A DNA stretch of 64,000 bases, taken from assembly GCA_964609375.1 (NCBI GenBank), contig CAZSSA010000001.1:9301-73300 (forward strand), written 5' to 3'. This DNA is from CAZDUS01 sp964609375. Its GTDB lineage: Bacteria; Verrucomicrobiota; Kiritimatiellia; CAIKKV01; CAITUY01. Under the pieces are notes generated by a model that did not search any database, was not told where the DNA came from, and saw nothing but the letters and a program-made list of their open reading frames with translations. A program made the position numbers and the translations under genes. Shown piece by piece: positions 27,838 through 39,063 of this stretch; the first letter of the stretch is position 1, and every line of letters starts with the position of its first letter.

Positions 27838-28173
27838 TCACTTTTCATCAGTCAACACTACCGTAATATGGCTGGTCCGTTTCCGGATCCGGCTCACCAT
27901 TCCTCGCGAACGCGCCCAAAACCTCTTCATCGCCGGTCCTTCACCGATCGTCGCTTGCTTGACCTTAAGGTCATCAGCCGAAAGTTTGGCGTTGTTTTCA
28001 GCATTAGCCACAGCCGAACGTAACGTCTTCTCCAACTGTTCAGCAACCTTACGCTCGCTAAATTGTGCAATCTTAAGCGCCTGCGCTACGGGCAAACCCT
28101 GTATCGCTCGCGCCATGTCCCTCGCTTTACGCGGTGACATTCGCACATACTTCGTTACTGCTTTAACTTCCAT
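27838..28173 (-). CDS. rplV: 50S ribosomal protein uL22
   Basis: Lines the nascent peptide tunnel with a long hairpin. The 111-residue product begins MEVKAVTKYVRMSPRKARDM, then VANAENNAKLSADDLKVKQA and GPAMKRFWARSRGMVSRIRK, with the tunnel loop intact. Normal length. Its Shine-Dalgarno (GGAG) lies within ten bases of the stop of the inserted gene at 28184-28705, which replaces the usual direct rpsS-rplV junction. Confidence 0.97.
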   Translation of the reverse strand: MEVKAVTKYVRMSPRKARDMARAIQGLPVAQALKIAQFSERKVAEQLEKTLRSAVANAENNAKLSADDLKVKQATIGEGPAMKRFWARSRGMVSRIRKRTSHITVVLTDEK

Positions 28174-28183
28174 TGCCTCGCTC

Positions 28184-28705
28184 CTACTCCTTCGAGCCGG
28201 TCGCCACTACCACCCGGTCTTTACTCCCGGGAAAATCCCGACCCGTCCGCTCAATCACTGCACCGGCGACCATCGGACGAACATCCACAATCCTGAGCCT
28301 GGCCACCACCCTCTCTCCCCGCATCACCGCCAACCGCATCCCCGGTCGCAACCCCTGCCGCCTCCCAGCGCTTAATACGGCCAGCCCCAGGTCCTCATTT
28401 ACTTCCAAAATGCTGCATTCTTGTCCCTCGCGAATAACGTCACCCTCTGACGTTTTCGATCCCTGCCCCCCTGCTATCTCAACCGCATGCCTATCCAACC
28501 TCGCCCGCAGCATGTCAACTTCAGCTCTGGCCACTGCCAGCGAATCCGCTAACCACTTCACCTGACTCTGCAACCTTGCCACTTCACCATCCGCTATCCC
28601 TGAAGCGGCAGAGACTCCACATACCATCGCCACTAGCCCCAATACCCACCCGGGACGCTTACCCTTACCCGGTCGGCAGCAACCGACTTGGCGACTTATA
28701 TTCAT
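28184..28705 (-). CDS. Uncharacterised exported or membrane-anchored coiled-coil protein inside the S10 operon
   Basis: I do not recognise this 173-residue protein. Seen in the sequence: a basic N terminus (5-18), a hydrophobic segment (20-36, VLGLVAMVCGVSAA region) that is either a signal peptide or an anchor, a heptad-like helix (41-78, with Leu/Val at core positions), a polar linker (79-95), and a compact beta-rich C-terminal domain (97-168) with the pattern VNEDLGLAVLSAGRRQGLRP, GMRLAVMRG, VARLRIVDVRP. That pattern resembles SH3-like repeats seen in some PVC envelope proteins; this is a memory-based comparison. The gene begins five bases after rpsS and stops ten bases before rplV, so it is co-transcribed with ribosomal proteins. 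The Shine-Dalgarno is weak (GAAG), compatible with reinitiation. No lipobox is evident. Confidence 0.88.
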   Translation of the reverse strand: MNISRQVGCCRPGKGKRPGWVLGLVAMVCGVSAASGIADGEVARLQSQVKWLADSLAVARAEVDMLRARLDRHAVEIAGGQGSKTSEGDVIREGQECSILEVNEDLGLAVLSAGRRQGLRPGMRLAVMRGERVVARLRIVDVRPMVAGAVIERTGRDFPGSKDRVVVATGSKE

Positions 28706-28710
28706 CTGGT

Positions 28711-28995
28711 CTACTTCAACGCCACAGTCTTGTCCGTATGCACACCGTGCTTCCGGAATATACGAGTAGGCGCAAACTCACCAAGACGGTGCCCAACCAT
28801 ATGTTCCGAAATGTACACTGGCATGTGCTGCTTTCCATTATGAACCGCCACAGTATGCCCGACAAACTCGGGAATAATCATGGACCGGCGCGACCAAGTC
28901 TTGATCACACGTTTCTCGCCGGAACGATTCATTTTTTCGACACGCTGTAACAGCTTGTCTTCAACGTACGGCCCCTTTTTGAGTGAACGGCCCAT
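28711..28995 (-). CDS. rpsS: 30S ribosomal protein uS19
   Basis: Small-subunit head protein forming an intersubunit bridge. The 94-residue product begins [20 protein letters not shown] and has [20 protein letters not shown] and [20 protein letters not shown]. It lies three bases after the rplB stop. Downstream, the unexpected coiled-coil gene separates it from rplV. Confidence 0.98.
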   Translation of the reverse strand: MGRSLKKGPYVEDKLLQRVEKMNRSGEKRVIKTWSRRSMIIPEFVGHTVAVHNGKQHMPVYISEHMVGHRLGEFAPTRIFRKHGVHTDKTVALK

Positions 28996-28998
28996 GGC

Positions 28999-29823
28999 TT
29001 ATTTTCTCCGACTGATAATAAATTTACTCGACGACTTCCGCCCAGCTCTCGTCTTCTTGCCCTTGGTCAACTGCCCCCAGGGAGTTACCGGATGCCCACC
29101 ACCAGACGTGCGGCCTTCGCCACCTCCCATCGGATGATCCACCGGATTCATCGCTACACCTCGAACAGTAGGACGAATGCCAAGCCACCGCTTGCGTCCT
29201 GCCTTCCCAAGCTTCACACCATCATGCTCAGCATTACCAACTTGTCCAACCGTGGCCATGCAGTTCACGTTAATCAAACGGACTTCGCCGGAAGGCAATC
29301 TAACATTGGCAAAAGCCCCTTCACGCGACATGACCTGAGCCGATTGCCCAGCACTGCGCGCCAACTGCGCACCACCACCAACCGTCAACTCAATATTGTG
29401 AACAACTAAACCAAGCGGTATCTTTCCAATCGGCAGGGCATTCCCGACAACAGGCTCCACATCCGGACCTGACATGACCATGGCTCCGACCTGCAAGCCA
29501 ACGGGCGCAAGTATATACCGCTTCTCGCCGTCCTTATAATTCAACAATGCGATTCGCGCCGAACGATTGGGATCATACTCAATCGCCGCCACTTTAGCAG
29601 GAATTCCACTCTTGTCCCGCTTGAAATCTATCAGTCGGAACTGACGTCGGTGACCTCCACCACGATGCCGCACGGTAATGCGCCCAGCTGCGTTCCGACC
29701 GCCTGATTTACTCTTTACCTTTGTCAACGACCGTTCAGGCGTCGTCTTTGTAATTTCGTCAAACGCCGGCAACTGCGTGGAACGCAGGCTCGGTGTCGTC
29801 GGTTTGAATGTCTTCAAAGCCAT
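28999..29823 (-). CDS. rplB: 50S ribosomal protein uL2
   Basis: Core large-subunit protein near the peptidyl transferase centre. The 274-residue product has [40 protein letters not shown], and [20 protein letters not shown] with the conserved functional His, then [15 protein letters not shown]. Normal length and order. Confidence 0.98.
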   Translation of the reverse strand: MALKTFKPTTPSLRSTQLPAFDEITKTTPERSLTKVKSKSGGRNAAGRITVRHRGGGHRRQFRLIDFKRDKSGIPAKVAAIEYDPNRSARIALLNYKDGEKRYILAPVGLQVGAMVMSGPDVEPVVGNALPIGKIPLGLVVHNIELTVGGGAQLARSAGQSAQVMSREGAFANVRLPSGEVRLINVNCMATVGQVGNAEHDGVKLGKAGRKRWLGIRPTVRGVAMNPVDHPMGGGEGRTSGGGHPVTPWGQLTKGKKTRAGRKSSSKFIISRRK

Positions 29824-29833
29824 ACCTTACTCC

Positions 29834-30115
29834 CTACTCAAGATCGATCTTATCGCCTTCCTTAAGCGTGACTATCGCCCGCTTCCAGTCCGGCTTCCTT
29901 CCGTAGTGAATCGTGCGCTCCCGGCGTTCCTTGCCAAGATAATTCATTGTGTGCACCTTCACCACTTTCACTTTAAAAAAATCTTCCACGGCCTTCTTGA
30001 TCTCAAGCTTGTTCGCTGCCGGATCAACCTTGAACACATACTTGTTCAAGGCAGCCATCTGCGTTCCCTTTTCCGTGATATTAAGGCCTTTAATCGCCGA
30101 TAACGCGTTCTTCAT
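29834..30115 (-). CDS. rplW: 50S ribosomal protein uL23
   Basis: Exit-tunnel protein and docking site for trigger factor and SRP. The 93-residue product begins MKNALSAIKGLNITEKGTQM, then NKYVFKVDPAANKLEIKKAV and VKVHTMNYLGKERR. Its ATG overlaps the rplD stop by four bases, so translation is probably coupled. Confidence 0.97.
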   Translation of the reverse strand: MKNALSAIKGLNITEKGTQMAALNKYVFKVDPAANKLEIKKAVEDFFKVKVVKVHTMNYLGKERRERTIHYGRKPDWKRAIVTLKEGDKIDLE

Positions 30116-30750
30116 TCTTTCCTCCCCGCCTTGCCCTCAAGTCGAGCACACAGCACATCCATCGCCGCTCGAGTGACCACGGCCACTGGGTACCTTAACA
30201 GTTGATAGGTGCTGACCGATTGTGCCGTTGTCGCTTCAACACGCTTCAGGTTGCGAACCGCACAAATCAAATTCCTGTCCAACCGATCCACCACGATCAA
30301 TGCGCTTTCCAACCCCATCGACTTCATCACATTCATCGCCGCCTTCGTCTTTGGCTCAACCATTGTGAATTGGTCAACCACTCGAACCCGCCCTTCACGG
30401 ACCAAATCACTCAACGCACGTCGAAACGCCAGTCGTGCCACTTTCAAAGGAACCTTTTTTTCATATGACCGTGGATGCGGACCATGCGCCACACCACCAC
30501 CGCGCCACACAGGTGACTGCTTATAGCCGGCTCGTGCCTGCCCCGTACCCTTTTGGCGCCACGGCTTCTTGCCACTACCATTAACCGCCCCTTTTCCCAA
30601 CGTCGAAGCGGTACCGGCACGCATTCCGGCCTGATGAGCAACCACCACGTCATGCACAGCCTGCTGGCCCTGCTTTGTCAACAACGCTTCCGGGAAATCA
30701 TAGTCCCCGAGAGTTGCGCCCTTCATGTCATAGACGGACACCTTACTCAT
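30112..30750 (-). CDS. rplD: 50S ribosomal protein uL4
   Basis: Tunnel-constriction protein; in E. coli also the S10 operon repressor. The 212-residue product has the long basic loop KGAVNGSGKKPWRQKGTGQA and VWRGGGVAHGPHPRSYEKKV, then the globular Rossmann-like part with ALIVVDRLDRNLICAVRNLK. The ATG overlaps the rplC stop by four bases and its stop overlaps rplW. Confidence 0.97.
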   Translation of the reverse strand: MSKVSVYDMKGATLGDYDFPEALLTKQGQQAVHDVVVAHQAGMRAGTASTLGKGAVNGSGKKPWRQKGTGQARAGYKQSPVWRGGGVAHGPHPRSYEKKVPLKVARLAFRRALSDLVREGRVRVVDQFTMVEPKTKAAMNVMKSMGLESALIVVDRLDRNLICAVRNLKRVEATTAQSVSTYQLLRYPVAVVTRAAMDVLCARLEGKAGRKE

Positions 30751-31388
30751 TTCGCCTGCCCCGCCTTCTTCAATGCTTTACGAACAACAACCATCGCGCC
30801 TGCAGGCCCCGGAACGGCACCGCATACCAACAATAGATTCTCCGAGGCGCGCAACTGCACAACTTTCAGATTCTGCGTTGTCGCCCTCACTTGTCCCATA
30901 TGACCAGGCATCCTCTTCCCCTTGTGAACCCGACCCGGATAGGAGCGGCAACCAATCGATCCGATTCGCCGCTTGGAATGACCACCATGGGTCATGGGAC
31001 CACCGCGCATCCCATGACGCCGCACAACTCCCTGAAAGCCACGCCCCTTGGTAATGCCCATGATGTCCACATAGGAGACACCTTCCAGTACCGCAGCCGT
31101 CACAGCATCTCCTGCCTTTAGAGACTCGGAAGTGTCTATGCGAAACTCGTGCAGATACTGCTGGGCCACCCCACCAAAACCCTTAACTTCTCCAGCTTCC
31201 GGCTTGTTGGCGCGTCCCGCCTTCTTCGGCCCAAGTCCGATTTTCAAGGCGTCGTAACCGTCTTTAGCCTTGGTCTTGCGCTGCACGACAACGCACGGAC
31301 CGACTTCTATTACCGTCACAGGAATCTGGCGTCCCTCGTCGCCAAATACCCGCGTCATACCTATTTTTTTTCCAAGTATCCCTTGCAT
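30747..31388 (-). CDS. rplC: 50S ribosomal protein uL3
   Basis: Large-subunit assembly initiator with a loop reaching the peptidyl transferase centre. The 213-residue product begins [20 protein letters not shown] and contains [40 protein letters not shown] and [20 protein letters not shown] 31388 has GAGTGG six bases upstream; the ATG two codons earlier is too close to that site. Confidence 0.97.
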   Translation of the reverse strand: MQGILGKKIGMTRVFGDEGRQIPVTVIEVGPCVVVQRKTKAKDGYDALKIGLGPKKAGRANKPEAGEVKGFGGVAQQYLHEFRIDTSESLKAGDAVTAAVLEGVSYVDIMGITKGRGFQGVVRRHGMRGGPMTHGGHSKRRIGSIGCRSYPGRVHKGKRMPGHMGQVRATTQNLKVVQLRASENLLLVCGAVPGPAGAMVVVRKALKKAGQAK

Positions 31389-31398
31389 GGCCATCCAC

Positions 31399-31707
31399 TC
31401 AAATCTTGATCGTTATGTCCACACCCGCCGGCATGTTGAGCTTCTTCAACTCATCCACCGTCTTTGCCGTCGGCTCCACTATATCCAGCAACCGTTTATG
31501 GGTGCGGATCTCAAACTGCTCCATCGACTTCTTGTCGGCATGCACACTGCGGTTGACACTATAGCGCTCAACACGCGTCGGCATCGGAATCGGACCGACA
31601 ACCCTCGCCCCTGTCCGCTTCGCGGTCTCAACAATGTCAGACACCGATTGGTCTAACACACGATAATCAAAAGCCTTCAAACGTATTCGTATGCGTTGTT
31701 TTTCCAT
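31399..31707 (-). CDS. rpsJ: 30S ribosomal protein uS10
   Basis: Small-subunit protein, also NusE in antitermination complexes with NusB and NusG. The 102-residue product reads [40 protein letters not shown] and ends [14 protein letters not shown] 31707 gives the family N terminus; a GTG at 31719 overlaps the fusA stop. It leads the S10 gene set directly behind fusA. Confidence 0.97.
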   Translation of the reverse strand: MEKQRIRIRLKAFDYRVLDQSVSDIVETAKRTGARVVGPIPMPTRVERYSVNRSVHADKKSMEQFEIRTHKRLLDIVEPTAKTVDELKKLNMPAGVDITIKI

Positions 31708-31715
31708 GGTTCCAC

Positions 31716-33866
31716 TCACCGTTCCAGAAGTTGCTGCTGAATCGCCGCCGGCACGACGTCAAAACAGGCCGGTTCCATCGTATAGCTCGCCCGCCCCCGC
31801 GTAAGAGAGCGAATGGCCGTAGAATATCCAAATAGCTCTGCCAGCGGCAATTTTGCGTGAATAACCTGTACGGTCTCCCGGCTGATCATGTCATGCACAT
31901 GCCCTCTCCGCGCGCTAATGTCGTTCAACACATCACCGAGATGCTCCGCCGGTAGAATAATTTCAAGCGACATGATAGGCTCAAGTATTACGGGGGCGGC
32001 ATCTTTGGCCGCGGCACGTAGGGCCATATTGCCAGCTGTCCTAAACGCCATCTCAGTTGATTCTTGATCGTGATAGCTACCACCTATTATTCGCACACGT
32101 ACATCGACTAGCGAATAGTTCGCCACAACACCCGTAAGTAAACCATCCCGAATGCCGTCCTCAATACTGGCCTTGAATTCAGAAGGAATACGACTCGAGG
32201 GAACGTCAAATTCTATCGTAGTCCCCTCGCCTCTTGGCGCAGGCTCCACTTCAATAACCACTTCAGCAAATTGCCGCTGCCCGCCAATATCCCGCTCAAA
32301 CTTGTGGTCCCCACGCCCCTTCGTGGATACACTCTCACGATACGCCACCATTGGCCGTCCAGCGTTCGCCTGCACCTTATACTCACGGAACATGCGATCC
32401 TTCAATATTTCCAAATGCAACTCGCCCATTCCACTCAGCAAGGTCTGCCCCGTATCACCATCAATCGAAATTACACATGTCGGATCTTCAGCAGCCATTG
32501 CTGCCAGCGCCTCAGTCAATTTATCCCGATCGGCCTGGGATTTAGGCTCAACAGCCATTGACATGACAGGCTCGGGAAAGCGGATACGCTCAAGTTCAAC
32601 CGGTAGATTTTCCGCACACAGGGTATCTCCCGTTGTGGCCTGCTTAAGACCCACCACCGCACCAATCTCACCGGCATGGATCGTTTCAACTTCTTGCCGA
32701 TCATCGGCGTGCAGAAGAACAAGCTTCATGACCCGCTCCCGCTTCCGCAGGCGGGGGTTAAAAACGTTTTGTCCCTTTTTCAGTTGCCCCGAGTAAACCC
32801 TCACAAAACCCATCCGCCCCATGTAGGGATCATTCATCACTTTAAACACCAATGCACTCAAAGGCGCAAAGTCATCAGTCTCGCGAGTAACCTTTTCGTG
32901 AGTCTTTGGATGCACACCGTCCACCGGCGGAATATCCACCGGGGAGGGCAGGTAATCAACAACAGCATCCAATAACTGCTGAACTCCCTTGTTCCTCAAC
33001 GAGGAGCCCACAAGCACCGGTGTAATCTTTTGCGCCAGCGTTGCCCGACGCAAACTATCCTTTAAAACAGCAGCTGGAACATCGGGATTCTCCAAGTAAG
33101 CATTCAGCATTGCCTCATCACGTTCAGCAAGGCATTCAATCATCTCCGCCCGAGCTTTTTCAGCCTGAACACCAAATTCCGCAGGAATCGCCGAGGTCAC
33201 CACTTTGGCGCCGAGAGACGTATCATCGTACGAAATCGCTTCCATCGTGACCAGATCCACAACCCCAACAAACCGATCCTCAGCCCCCATTGGAATCTGA
33301 ACCGCAACTGGCGTCGCCAGAAGTTTTTCACGCATCTGCTTAATCACAGAATCGAAATCAGCTCCAATACGATCCATCTTATTCACAAAAGCCAACCGGG
33401 GAACATGATAACGATCCGCTTGGCGCCAAACCGTCTCAGACTGCGGCTGGACGCCTCCCACCCCGCAAAACACCACAACAGCACCATCCAGCACCCTTAA
33501 GGACCGCTCTACCTCAACGGTAAAATCGACATGCCCAGGGGTATCAATGATATTGATCTGATGATCTTTCCAAAAACAGGTTGTAGCGGCGCTTGTGATG
33601 GTAATGCCACGCTCTTTCTCCTGCGGCATCCAATCCATCGTCGCCGTACCTTCATGCACTTCGCCCATTCGGTGAACACGACCAGCGTAGAACAGAATAC
33701 GCTCGGTGGTCGTTGTCTTGCCAGCGTCGATATGGGCGATGATGCCAATATTTCGCAGGCTGACTAAAGAACGAGATCGATCCGCCGCTTCACGCGTACG
33801 GACTTCTCCCGCCGAATCACCTTTTCGGTTCTGCTCCAAAATCGTTTCCATTGGCGTTAATATCAT
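31716..33866 (-). CDS. fusA: Translation elongation factor G
   Basis: GTPase driving ribosomal translocation. The 716-residue product has G1 [15 protein letters not shown]2 [15 protein letters not shown]3 DTPGHVDFT and G4 NKMDR, followed by domains II-V ending [23 protein letters not shown] 33866 is preceded by GGAG seven bases away; the ORF is open to 33911, which overlaps rpsG. About 35 residues ([20 protein letters not shown] onward) precede the usual EF-G start, so the N terminus is extended unless ATG 33851 is used. Position after rpsG in the str cluster marks it as the principal EF-G. Its G2 motif is canonical, unlike that of EF-Tu here. Confidence 0.95.
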   Translation of the reverse strand: MILTPMETILEQNRKGDSAGEVRTREAADRSRSLVSLRNIGIIAHIDAGKTTTTERILFYAGRVHRMGEVHEGTATMDWMPQEKERGITITSAATTCFWKDHQINIIDTPGHVDFTVEVERSLRVLDGAVVVFCGVGGVQPQSETVWRQADRYHVPRLAFVNKMDRIGADFDSVIKQMREKLLATPVAVQIPMGAEDRFVGVVDLVTMEAISYDDTSLGAKVVTSAIPAEFGVQAEKARAEMIECLAERDEAMLNAYLENPDVPAAVLKDSLRRATLAQKITPVLVGSSLRNKGVQQLLDAVVDYLPSPVDIPPVDGVHPKTHEKVTRETDDFAPLSALVFKVMNDPYMGRMGFVRVYSGQLKKGQNVFNPRLRKRERVMKLVLLHADDRQEVETIHAGEIGAVVGLKQATTGDTLCAENLPVELERIRFPEPVMSMAVEPKSQADRDKLTEALAAMAAEDPTCVISIDGDTGQTLLSGMGELHLEILKDRMFREYKVQANAGRPMVAYRESVSTKGRGDHKFERDIGGQRQFAEVVIEVEPAPRGEGTTIEFDVPSSRIPSEFKASIEDGIRDGLLTGVVANYSLVDVRVRIIGGSYHDQESTEMAFRTAGNMALRAAAKDAAPVILEPIMSLEIILPAEHLGDVLNDISARRGHVHDMISRETVQVIHAKLPLAELFGYSTAIRSLTRGRASYTMEPACFDVVPAAIQQQLLER

Positions 33867-33914
33867 GGGCGGACTCCGTCGCGCATTCGCACACCGGCGC
33901 CAGCCCAACACCTT

Positions 33915-34388
33915 CTACCATCTGTAATGTGCAAATGCTTTGTTCGCCTGCGCCATCTTGTGCGTATCATCACGCTTCTTGATCGCATTTCCTTGCTCGG
34001 CATACGCATCCAGAATTTCCATCGCCAGTGCCCGACGCATGGGAACACCCTTGCGCGTCTTCGCATACTGGATAAGCCACCTCATGGCCAAAGCCGCCTG
34101 ACGATCAGTACTCACCTCCACTGGCACCTGATAGGTGGCACCACCAACCCGTCGCGACTTGACTTCAACTCTAGGTTTTACATTGTCGATCGCCCGAAGC
34201 AAAATTTCAAGCGGATCGCCATCCGTATGCTTTTCCTGGATGACCTTCAAGGCATCGTAAACAATGCCTGTTGCCACCGATTTTTTACCCACCTTCATCA
34301 GGCGGTTGACCAAACGGCCGACCAGTTCGCTACCGTACTTGGGGTCTTGCCCAACCGCACGCCGTTCTGCTTTACGTCTTCGTCCCAT
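33915..34388 (-). CDS. rpsG: 30S ribosomal protein uS7
   Basis: Primary 16S rRNA binding protein of the head, near the E site. The 157-residue product begins MGRRRKAERRAVGQDPKYGS, has NVKPRVEVKSRRVGGATYQVP and RWLIQYAKTRKGVPMRRALA, and ends MAQANKAFAHYRW. It lies 21 bases downstream of rpsL and ahead of fusA, the standard str order. Confidence 0.98.
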   Translation of the reverse strand: MGRRRKAERRAVGQDPKYGSELVGRLVNRLMKVGKKSVATGIVYDALKVIQEKHTDGDPLEILLRAIDNVKPRVEVKSRRVGGATYQVPVEVSTDRQAALAMRWLIQYAKTRKGVPMRRALAMEILDAYAEQGNAIKKRDDTHKMAQANKAFAHYRW

Positions 34389-34409
34389 GTTCTTGCGCCG
34401 TCCTAAGAC

Positions 34410-34784
34410 TTACTGCTTGGGCATTTTCACGCCATATTTGGAACGGCCTCGGTGCCGTCCATCCACACCCAGCGTATCCAGCGTCCCACGAACTATGTGG
34501 TAACGCACGCCAGGCAAATCCTTCACACGACCACCACGCACAAGCACAACACTGTGCTCCTGCAAATTGTGCCCCTCGCCGGGAATATAAGCGGTAACTT
34601 CCTCGCCATTCGTCAACCGCACACGCGCAACTTTCCGCAGGGCCGAGTTGGGCTTCTTCGGCGTCTGTGTCTTTACAGAAAGACATACACCGCGCCGTTG
34701 CGGACAATTCTTTAATGCTGGCGACTTACTCTTATAGCGGACCTGCTTCCGCCCATACTTCACCAGCTGATTAATTGTTGGCAT
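34410..34784 (-). CDS. rpsL: 30S ribosomal protein uS12
   Basis: Decoding-centre protein. The 124-residue product starts [20 protein letters not shown] and has the wild-type streptomycin loop [20 protein letters not shown] and [22 protein letters not shown] 34784 follows GGAGGAG by about seven bases; the frame open to 34835 lies in the rpoC-rpsL spacer. It is 64 bases after rpoC, with no terminator between them. Confidence 0.98.
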   Translation of the reverse strand: MPTINQLVKYGRKQVRYKSKSPALKNCPQRRGVCLSVKTQTPKKPNSALRKVARVRLTNGEEVTAYIPGEGHNLQEHSVVLVRGGRVKDLPGVRYHIVRGTLDTLGVDGRHRGRSKYGVKMPKQ

Positions 34785-34848
34785 ACTATAACTCCTCCAA
34801 ATCACAAAGCGCGCGATGATGCCGAAGCACCCCATGGTCTGTCAAGCA

Positions 34849-37800
34849 TTATCCAAGCAGCTCTTGTACTTTCTTCACCGCTTCGCTCTCCTGTCTGAGC
34901 TCTTCCTCAGGAATCGGCTCTGCTAGCGGCACGAGCTTGATGTTGCGGAACATCGGGAATCCGGTCCCCCCAGGGATCAGATGCCCCATAATAACATTCT
35001 CCTTAAACCCATACAACGTGTCCACGCGTCCAAGCGTCGCCGCTTCCGTCAACACACGTGTCGTGTCCTGGAATGATGCAGCAGAAATAAAACTCTCCGT
35101 CTCCAACGCCGCTTTCGTCACTCCTAGCAAGGCAGGAGAAGCCTCTGCGGGACGCTTGCCTTCAGCCGCTGCTTTAATGTTGACTTCCTGGAATGTCTGC
35201 TTCTCAACTTGCTCACCCCAAAGGAAGTCTGTATCTCCCGGATCCGTGATGCGGACCTTACGAAGCATCTGCCGGACAATAATCTCAATATGCTTGTCGT
35301 TTATGTCCACACCTTGCAGGCGATAAACTTCCTGCACTTGGTTCACGAGATATTCCTGCAACTCTTGCGGTCCGCAGATTTCAAGAATTTCCTGCGGCAC
35401 CACAGGACCTTCAGTCAACTGCTGCCCCTTCTGAACAAAGTCTCCCTTGTAAACAACAATATGCTTACCCATCGGGATCAGGTGCTGCTCCTCATCACCC
35501 GTCACCGTGTCACGAATAATCAGACAGCGGCGGCCACGCTGATTCGGACCAAAATCAACCAAGCCGTCGATCTTGGCAATCTCTGCCGCATCCTTCGGTC
35601 GTCTCGCCTCAAACAGTTCTGCAACACGCGGCAGACCTCCGGTGATATCCTTCGTCTTGGATTCCTTGCGAGGCGTCTTGGCCAGCACTTCGCCCGCCAT
35701 CACCTTCTTGCCATCCTTGACCATCACATGCGCTCCGGCAGGGATATTATACGCCGTGGGCTGCTCCTTCGTGCCTGCATAAGTGATGACAATTTGCGGA
35801 TGCAAATCCTCCTTGTGCTCAAGAACAACTGTCCCCATCAACCCTGTCGATTGATCAACATCCTTCTTAACCGTAACGTTCTCAATGAAGCCATGGAAAT
35901 GAACCACACCAGGACGCTCGGCAAGAATCGGAACACTGTACGGGTCCCACTCAATGAAGCTTTGTCCCTTCTTCACCCTGCCACCATCCTGCAAGGCGAT
36001 AATGGCGCCAATCGCCATGGTATGCCGCTCCACCTCCCGGCCCGCATCATCAAAGACGCCAACGGAGCCGTTCTTGTTCAACACCACAAAATTTCCGGAT
36101 TCATTCTGGACAACACGAAGATTCGTGTACTGAATCACACCGTCATGCTTTGCGATCACATGCGGTTGCTTGAAGACAGAACTTGCCGTTCCACCAATAT
36201 GGAACGTACGCATCGTCAACTGGGTCCCAGGCTCACCAATGGACTGGGCAGCGATAATCCCAACCGCACCGCCTATTTCAACAAGTCGCCCTGTCGCCAA
36301 ATCACGCCCGTAGCATTTGGCACATACTCCGCGTCGCGATTCGCACGTCAACACACTCCGTATGCGAACTTTTTCCACATCCGCATCCATGATCCGATCA
36401 GCCGTGTCCTCATCGATTTGACTTCCTGCCGGCGCAAGAACTTCACGCGTAATCGTATTGACGACATCAACCAGCGTCGTCCGACCAATGATCCGATCAC
36501 GGAGGGACACCAGGCTTTCTTCGCTACCGCCGATACCCTTGACTTCAATTCCGTTCAGGGTATTGCAGTCCTGCTCAATCACGCGAACATCCTGAGATAC
36601 GTCCACGAGTTTTCGCGTCAAATAACCGGCATCCGCTGTCTTTAATGCCGTATCCGCCAACCCCTTACGAGCACCGTGCGTACTGATGAAGTATTCAAGT
36701 ACACTCAACCCCTCCCGGAAGTTTGATAAAATCGGCCGCTCAATAATTTCGCCGGAGGGTTTGGCCATTAAGCCACGCATACCGGCCAACTGCCGGATCT
36801 GCTGTCGACTGCCACGAGCCTTGGAATCGACCATCATGAAAATGGGATTCGCCTCCTCGCTTCCCGCATTCTCCTCAATCGCCCTATACATGGCGTTCGA
36901 GGTCTCTTCGCTAGCATGCGTCCAAATATCAACAATCTTATTATATCGCTCGCCATCCGTGATGATACCGCGACGATATTGGCTCTCCACCTCGGCTACA
37001 GCCTTGCGCGCCTTGACGATGATTCCCTCTTTCTCGGCAGGTATAATCATGTCACCCAGCCCGATTGAAATGCCAGCCAAGGTGGCATTTTCAAACCCAA
37101 TATTCTTAAGGCTATCCAAGACCCTGACCGTCTCTGCATTTCCGCTCACGCGGTAGCACTGCCAGATGATTTTTCCAAGAAATGACTTGTCACAGCAACG
37201 ATTGATATAGCCCAGCGTATTAGGCAGGATTTCGTTGAAAAATACACGACCAACCGTCGTCACCAGCATCCTGCTCGTGGAATCACCAAAAACAGTGCTG
37301 CGCTTAAAATCAGGGTTCTTAAAGCGAAGCCTGTCGTGGATCTTTACCGCTCCATCATCATACGCCAGCCGCACTTCGCTTGCATCGCCAAAAATAGGCA
37401 AATGCTCATGCTCAACGGCCTGATCAGCCGCCTTACGTTTGACGTCTTTTGCCCGATCCTTTTGTGCAGCAGAGGTTAAATAGTAGATTCCCAACGCGAT
37501 ATCCTGCGTTGGCGTCATCACAGGCCTGCCGCTCGATGGAGAAAACACGTTGTTTACCGATAGCATCAGCAAACGGGATTCCAACTGCGCCTCAACCGAC
37601 AACGGAACATGCACCGCCATCTGGTCACCGTCGAAGTCGGCATTGTATGCCGTACAGACCAACGGGTGTATCTGAATGGCTTCCCCCTCTACCAGGATAG
37701 GCTCAAACGACTGAATACTCAACCGATGCAACGTCGGCGCACGATTCAACATCACCGTTTTATCACGGGTGATCTCCTCAAGAATCGCCCACACCTCGTC

Positions 37801-39036
37801 AGACTGCTTATCAATCAATTTCTTCGCACTGCGAACGGTGTGCGCCACACCCATCTCCTTCAGGCGGCGGATAATGAATGGCTCAAAGAGCACCAACGCC
37901 ATCTTCTTGGGTAACCCGCACTGATGGAGCTTGAGATCCGGCCCCACAACAATCACCGAGCGACCCGAGTAATCCACGCGCTTACCCAGCAGGTTCTGGC
38001 GGAAACGTCCACCTTTACCCTTCAGCATATCACTCAACGACTTCAACGGACGATTGCCCGCACCAGTCACTGCACGCCCATGCCGCCCATTATCAATAAC
38101 GGCGTCAACAGCTTCCTGCAGCATGCGTTTTTCGTTCCGGATAATCACATCCGGGGTCTTTAGTTGTAACAGGTTTTTCAACCGATTATTACGATTGATA
38201 ACGCGCCGATAGAGATCATTCAAATCCGACGTTGCAAACCGCCCGCCCTCTAGCGGCACCAATGGACGCAGATCCGGCGGAATCACAGGAAGCACTTCAA
38301 ATACCATCCACTCAGGACGCATATTGCTTGTCAGGAATCCCTCAAGGACTTTCATCCGCTTGGAAATCTTTTTTCGGTTCTGCTTGCTCCGCGTTGTCGC
38401 CATCTGCGCATCGAGCTCAACCAGGGTCTTCTCGATGTCAATCTTCTTCATTAAGTCGCGAATGGCTTCAGCACCAATTCGCGCCGTAAACGTGTCACCA
38501 TATTTTTCCTGCGCTTCACGGTAATCCATCTCGCTCAGAAGCTGTTTTTCCTGAAGCGGTGTATCACCAGGATCAACGACAATATAATCCTCGTAATACA
38601 ACACACGCTCCAGGGCCCGCGCCGTGATGTCCAGCACCAACCCGATACGGCTCGGGGTACACTTGAAAAACCAGATGTGCGAAACCGGTACCGCCAACTC
38701 AATGTGCCCCATGCGCTCACGACGCACTCGCGACAACGTAATTTCAACGCCGCAACGATCACATATCACACCTTTGTGTTTGATCCTCTTGTACTTTCCG
38801 CAACTACACTCCCAGTCGCGCGTCGGACCAAAAATTCTCTCGCAGAAAAGGCCTCCCTTTTCCGGCTTGTACGTGCGATAATTGATCGTTTCCGGATTTT
38901 TCACCTCGCCGTTGCTCCACGACCGGATTGTCTCCGGCGAAGCCAGCGTGATGTTTACCGAATCAAACCCCTCGGCAAGGGGTACTCCCAGCCGTTCACG
39001 GACCGCTGCGTTCGTCAAGGTTCGTTCTACCGACAT
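34849..39036 (-). CDS. rpoC: DNA-directed RNA polymerase subunit beta'
   Basis: Catalytic subunit of RNA polymerase. The 1395-residue product shows the N-terminal zinc site ([20 protein letters not shown]), the lid/rudder region, the absolutely conserved [16 protein letters not shown] with three Mg-binding Asp, the bridge helix/trigger loop region ([40 protein letters not shown]), and the second zinc site with [13 protein letters not shown]. Length is like that of E. coli (1407). It follows rpoB by 27 bases. Confidence 0.98.
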   Translation of the reverse strand: MSVERTLTNAAVRERLGVPLAEGFDSVNITLASPETIRSWSNGEVKNPETINYRTYKPEKGGLFCERIFGPTRDWECSCGKYKRIKHKGVICDRCGVEITLSRVRRERMGHIELAVPVSHIWFFKCTPSRIGLVLDITARALERVLYYEDYIVVDPGDTPLQEKQLLSEMDYREAQEKYGDTFTARIGAEAIRDLMKKIDIEKTLVELDAQMATTRSKQNRKKISKRMKVLEGFLTSNMRPEWMVFEVLPVIPPDLRPLVPLEGGRFATSDLNDLYRRVINRNNRLKNLLQLKTPDVIIRNEKRMLQEAVDAVIDNGRHGRAVTGAGNRPLKSLSDMLKGKGGRFRQNLLGKRVDYSGRSVIVVGPDLKLHQCGLPKKMALVLFEPFIIRRLKEMGVAHTVRSAKKLIDKQSDEVWAILEEITRDKTVMLNRAPTLHRLSIQSFEPILVEGEAIQIHPLVCTAYNADFDGDQMAVHVPLSVEAQLESRLLMLSVNNVFSPSSGRPVMTPTQDIALGIYYLTSAAQKDRAKDVKRKAADQAVEHEHLPIFGDASEVRLAYDDGAVKIHDRLRFKNPDFKRSTVFGDSTSRMLVTTVGRVFFNEILPNTLGYINRCCDKSFLGKIIWQCYRVSGNAETVRVLDSLKNIGFENATLAGISIGLGDMIIPAEKEGIIVKARKAVAEVESQYRRGIITDGERYNKIVDIWTHASEETSNAMYRAIEENAGSEEANPIFMMVDSKARGSRQQIRQLAGMRGLMAKPSGEIIERPILSNFREGLSVLEYFISTHGARKGLADTALKTADAGYLTRKLVDVSQDVRVIEQDCNTLNGIEVKGIGGSEESLVSLRDRIIGRTTLVDVVNTITREVLAPAGSQIDEDTADRIMDADVEKVRIRSVLTCESRRGVCAKCYGRDLATGRLVEIGGAVGIIAAQSIGEPGTQLTMRTFHIGGTASSVFKQPHVIAKHDGVIQYTNLRVVQNESGNFVVLNKNGSVGVFDDAGREVERHTMAIGAIIALQDGGRVKKGQSFIEWDPYSVPILAERPGVVHFHGFIENVTVKKDVDQSTGLMGTVVLEHKEDLHPQIVITYAGTKEQPTAYNIPAGAHVMVKDGKKVMAGEVLAKTPRKESKTKDITGGLPRVAELFEARRPKDAAEIAKIDGLVDFGPNQRGRRCLIIRDTVTGDEEQHLIPMGKHIVVYKGDFVQKGQQLTEGPVVPQEILEICGPQELQEYLVNQVQEVYRLQGVDINDKHIEIIVRQMLRKVRITDPGDTDFLWGEQVEKQTFQEVNIKAAAEGKRPAEASPALLGVTKAALETESFISAASFQDTTRVLTEAATLGRVDTLYGFKENVIMGHLIPGGTGFPMFRNIKLVPLAEPIPEEELRQESEAVKKVQELLG

Positions 39037-39063
39037 AATTCCTCGGCGTTGCCGCCGCCTCCC

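Noticed and set aside
28184..28705. Lipoprotein assignment for the S10-inserted protein
   Set aside because: Cys29 is preceded by AMV, which does not fit a lipobox; Cys9-Cys10 lie before the hydrophobic segment.
35209..36645. 478-codon plus-strand open frame
   Set aside because: Lies entirely antisense to rpoC, gives low-complexity, cysteine- and His-rich translation with no motif; a shadow of codon bias.
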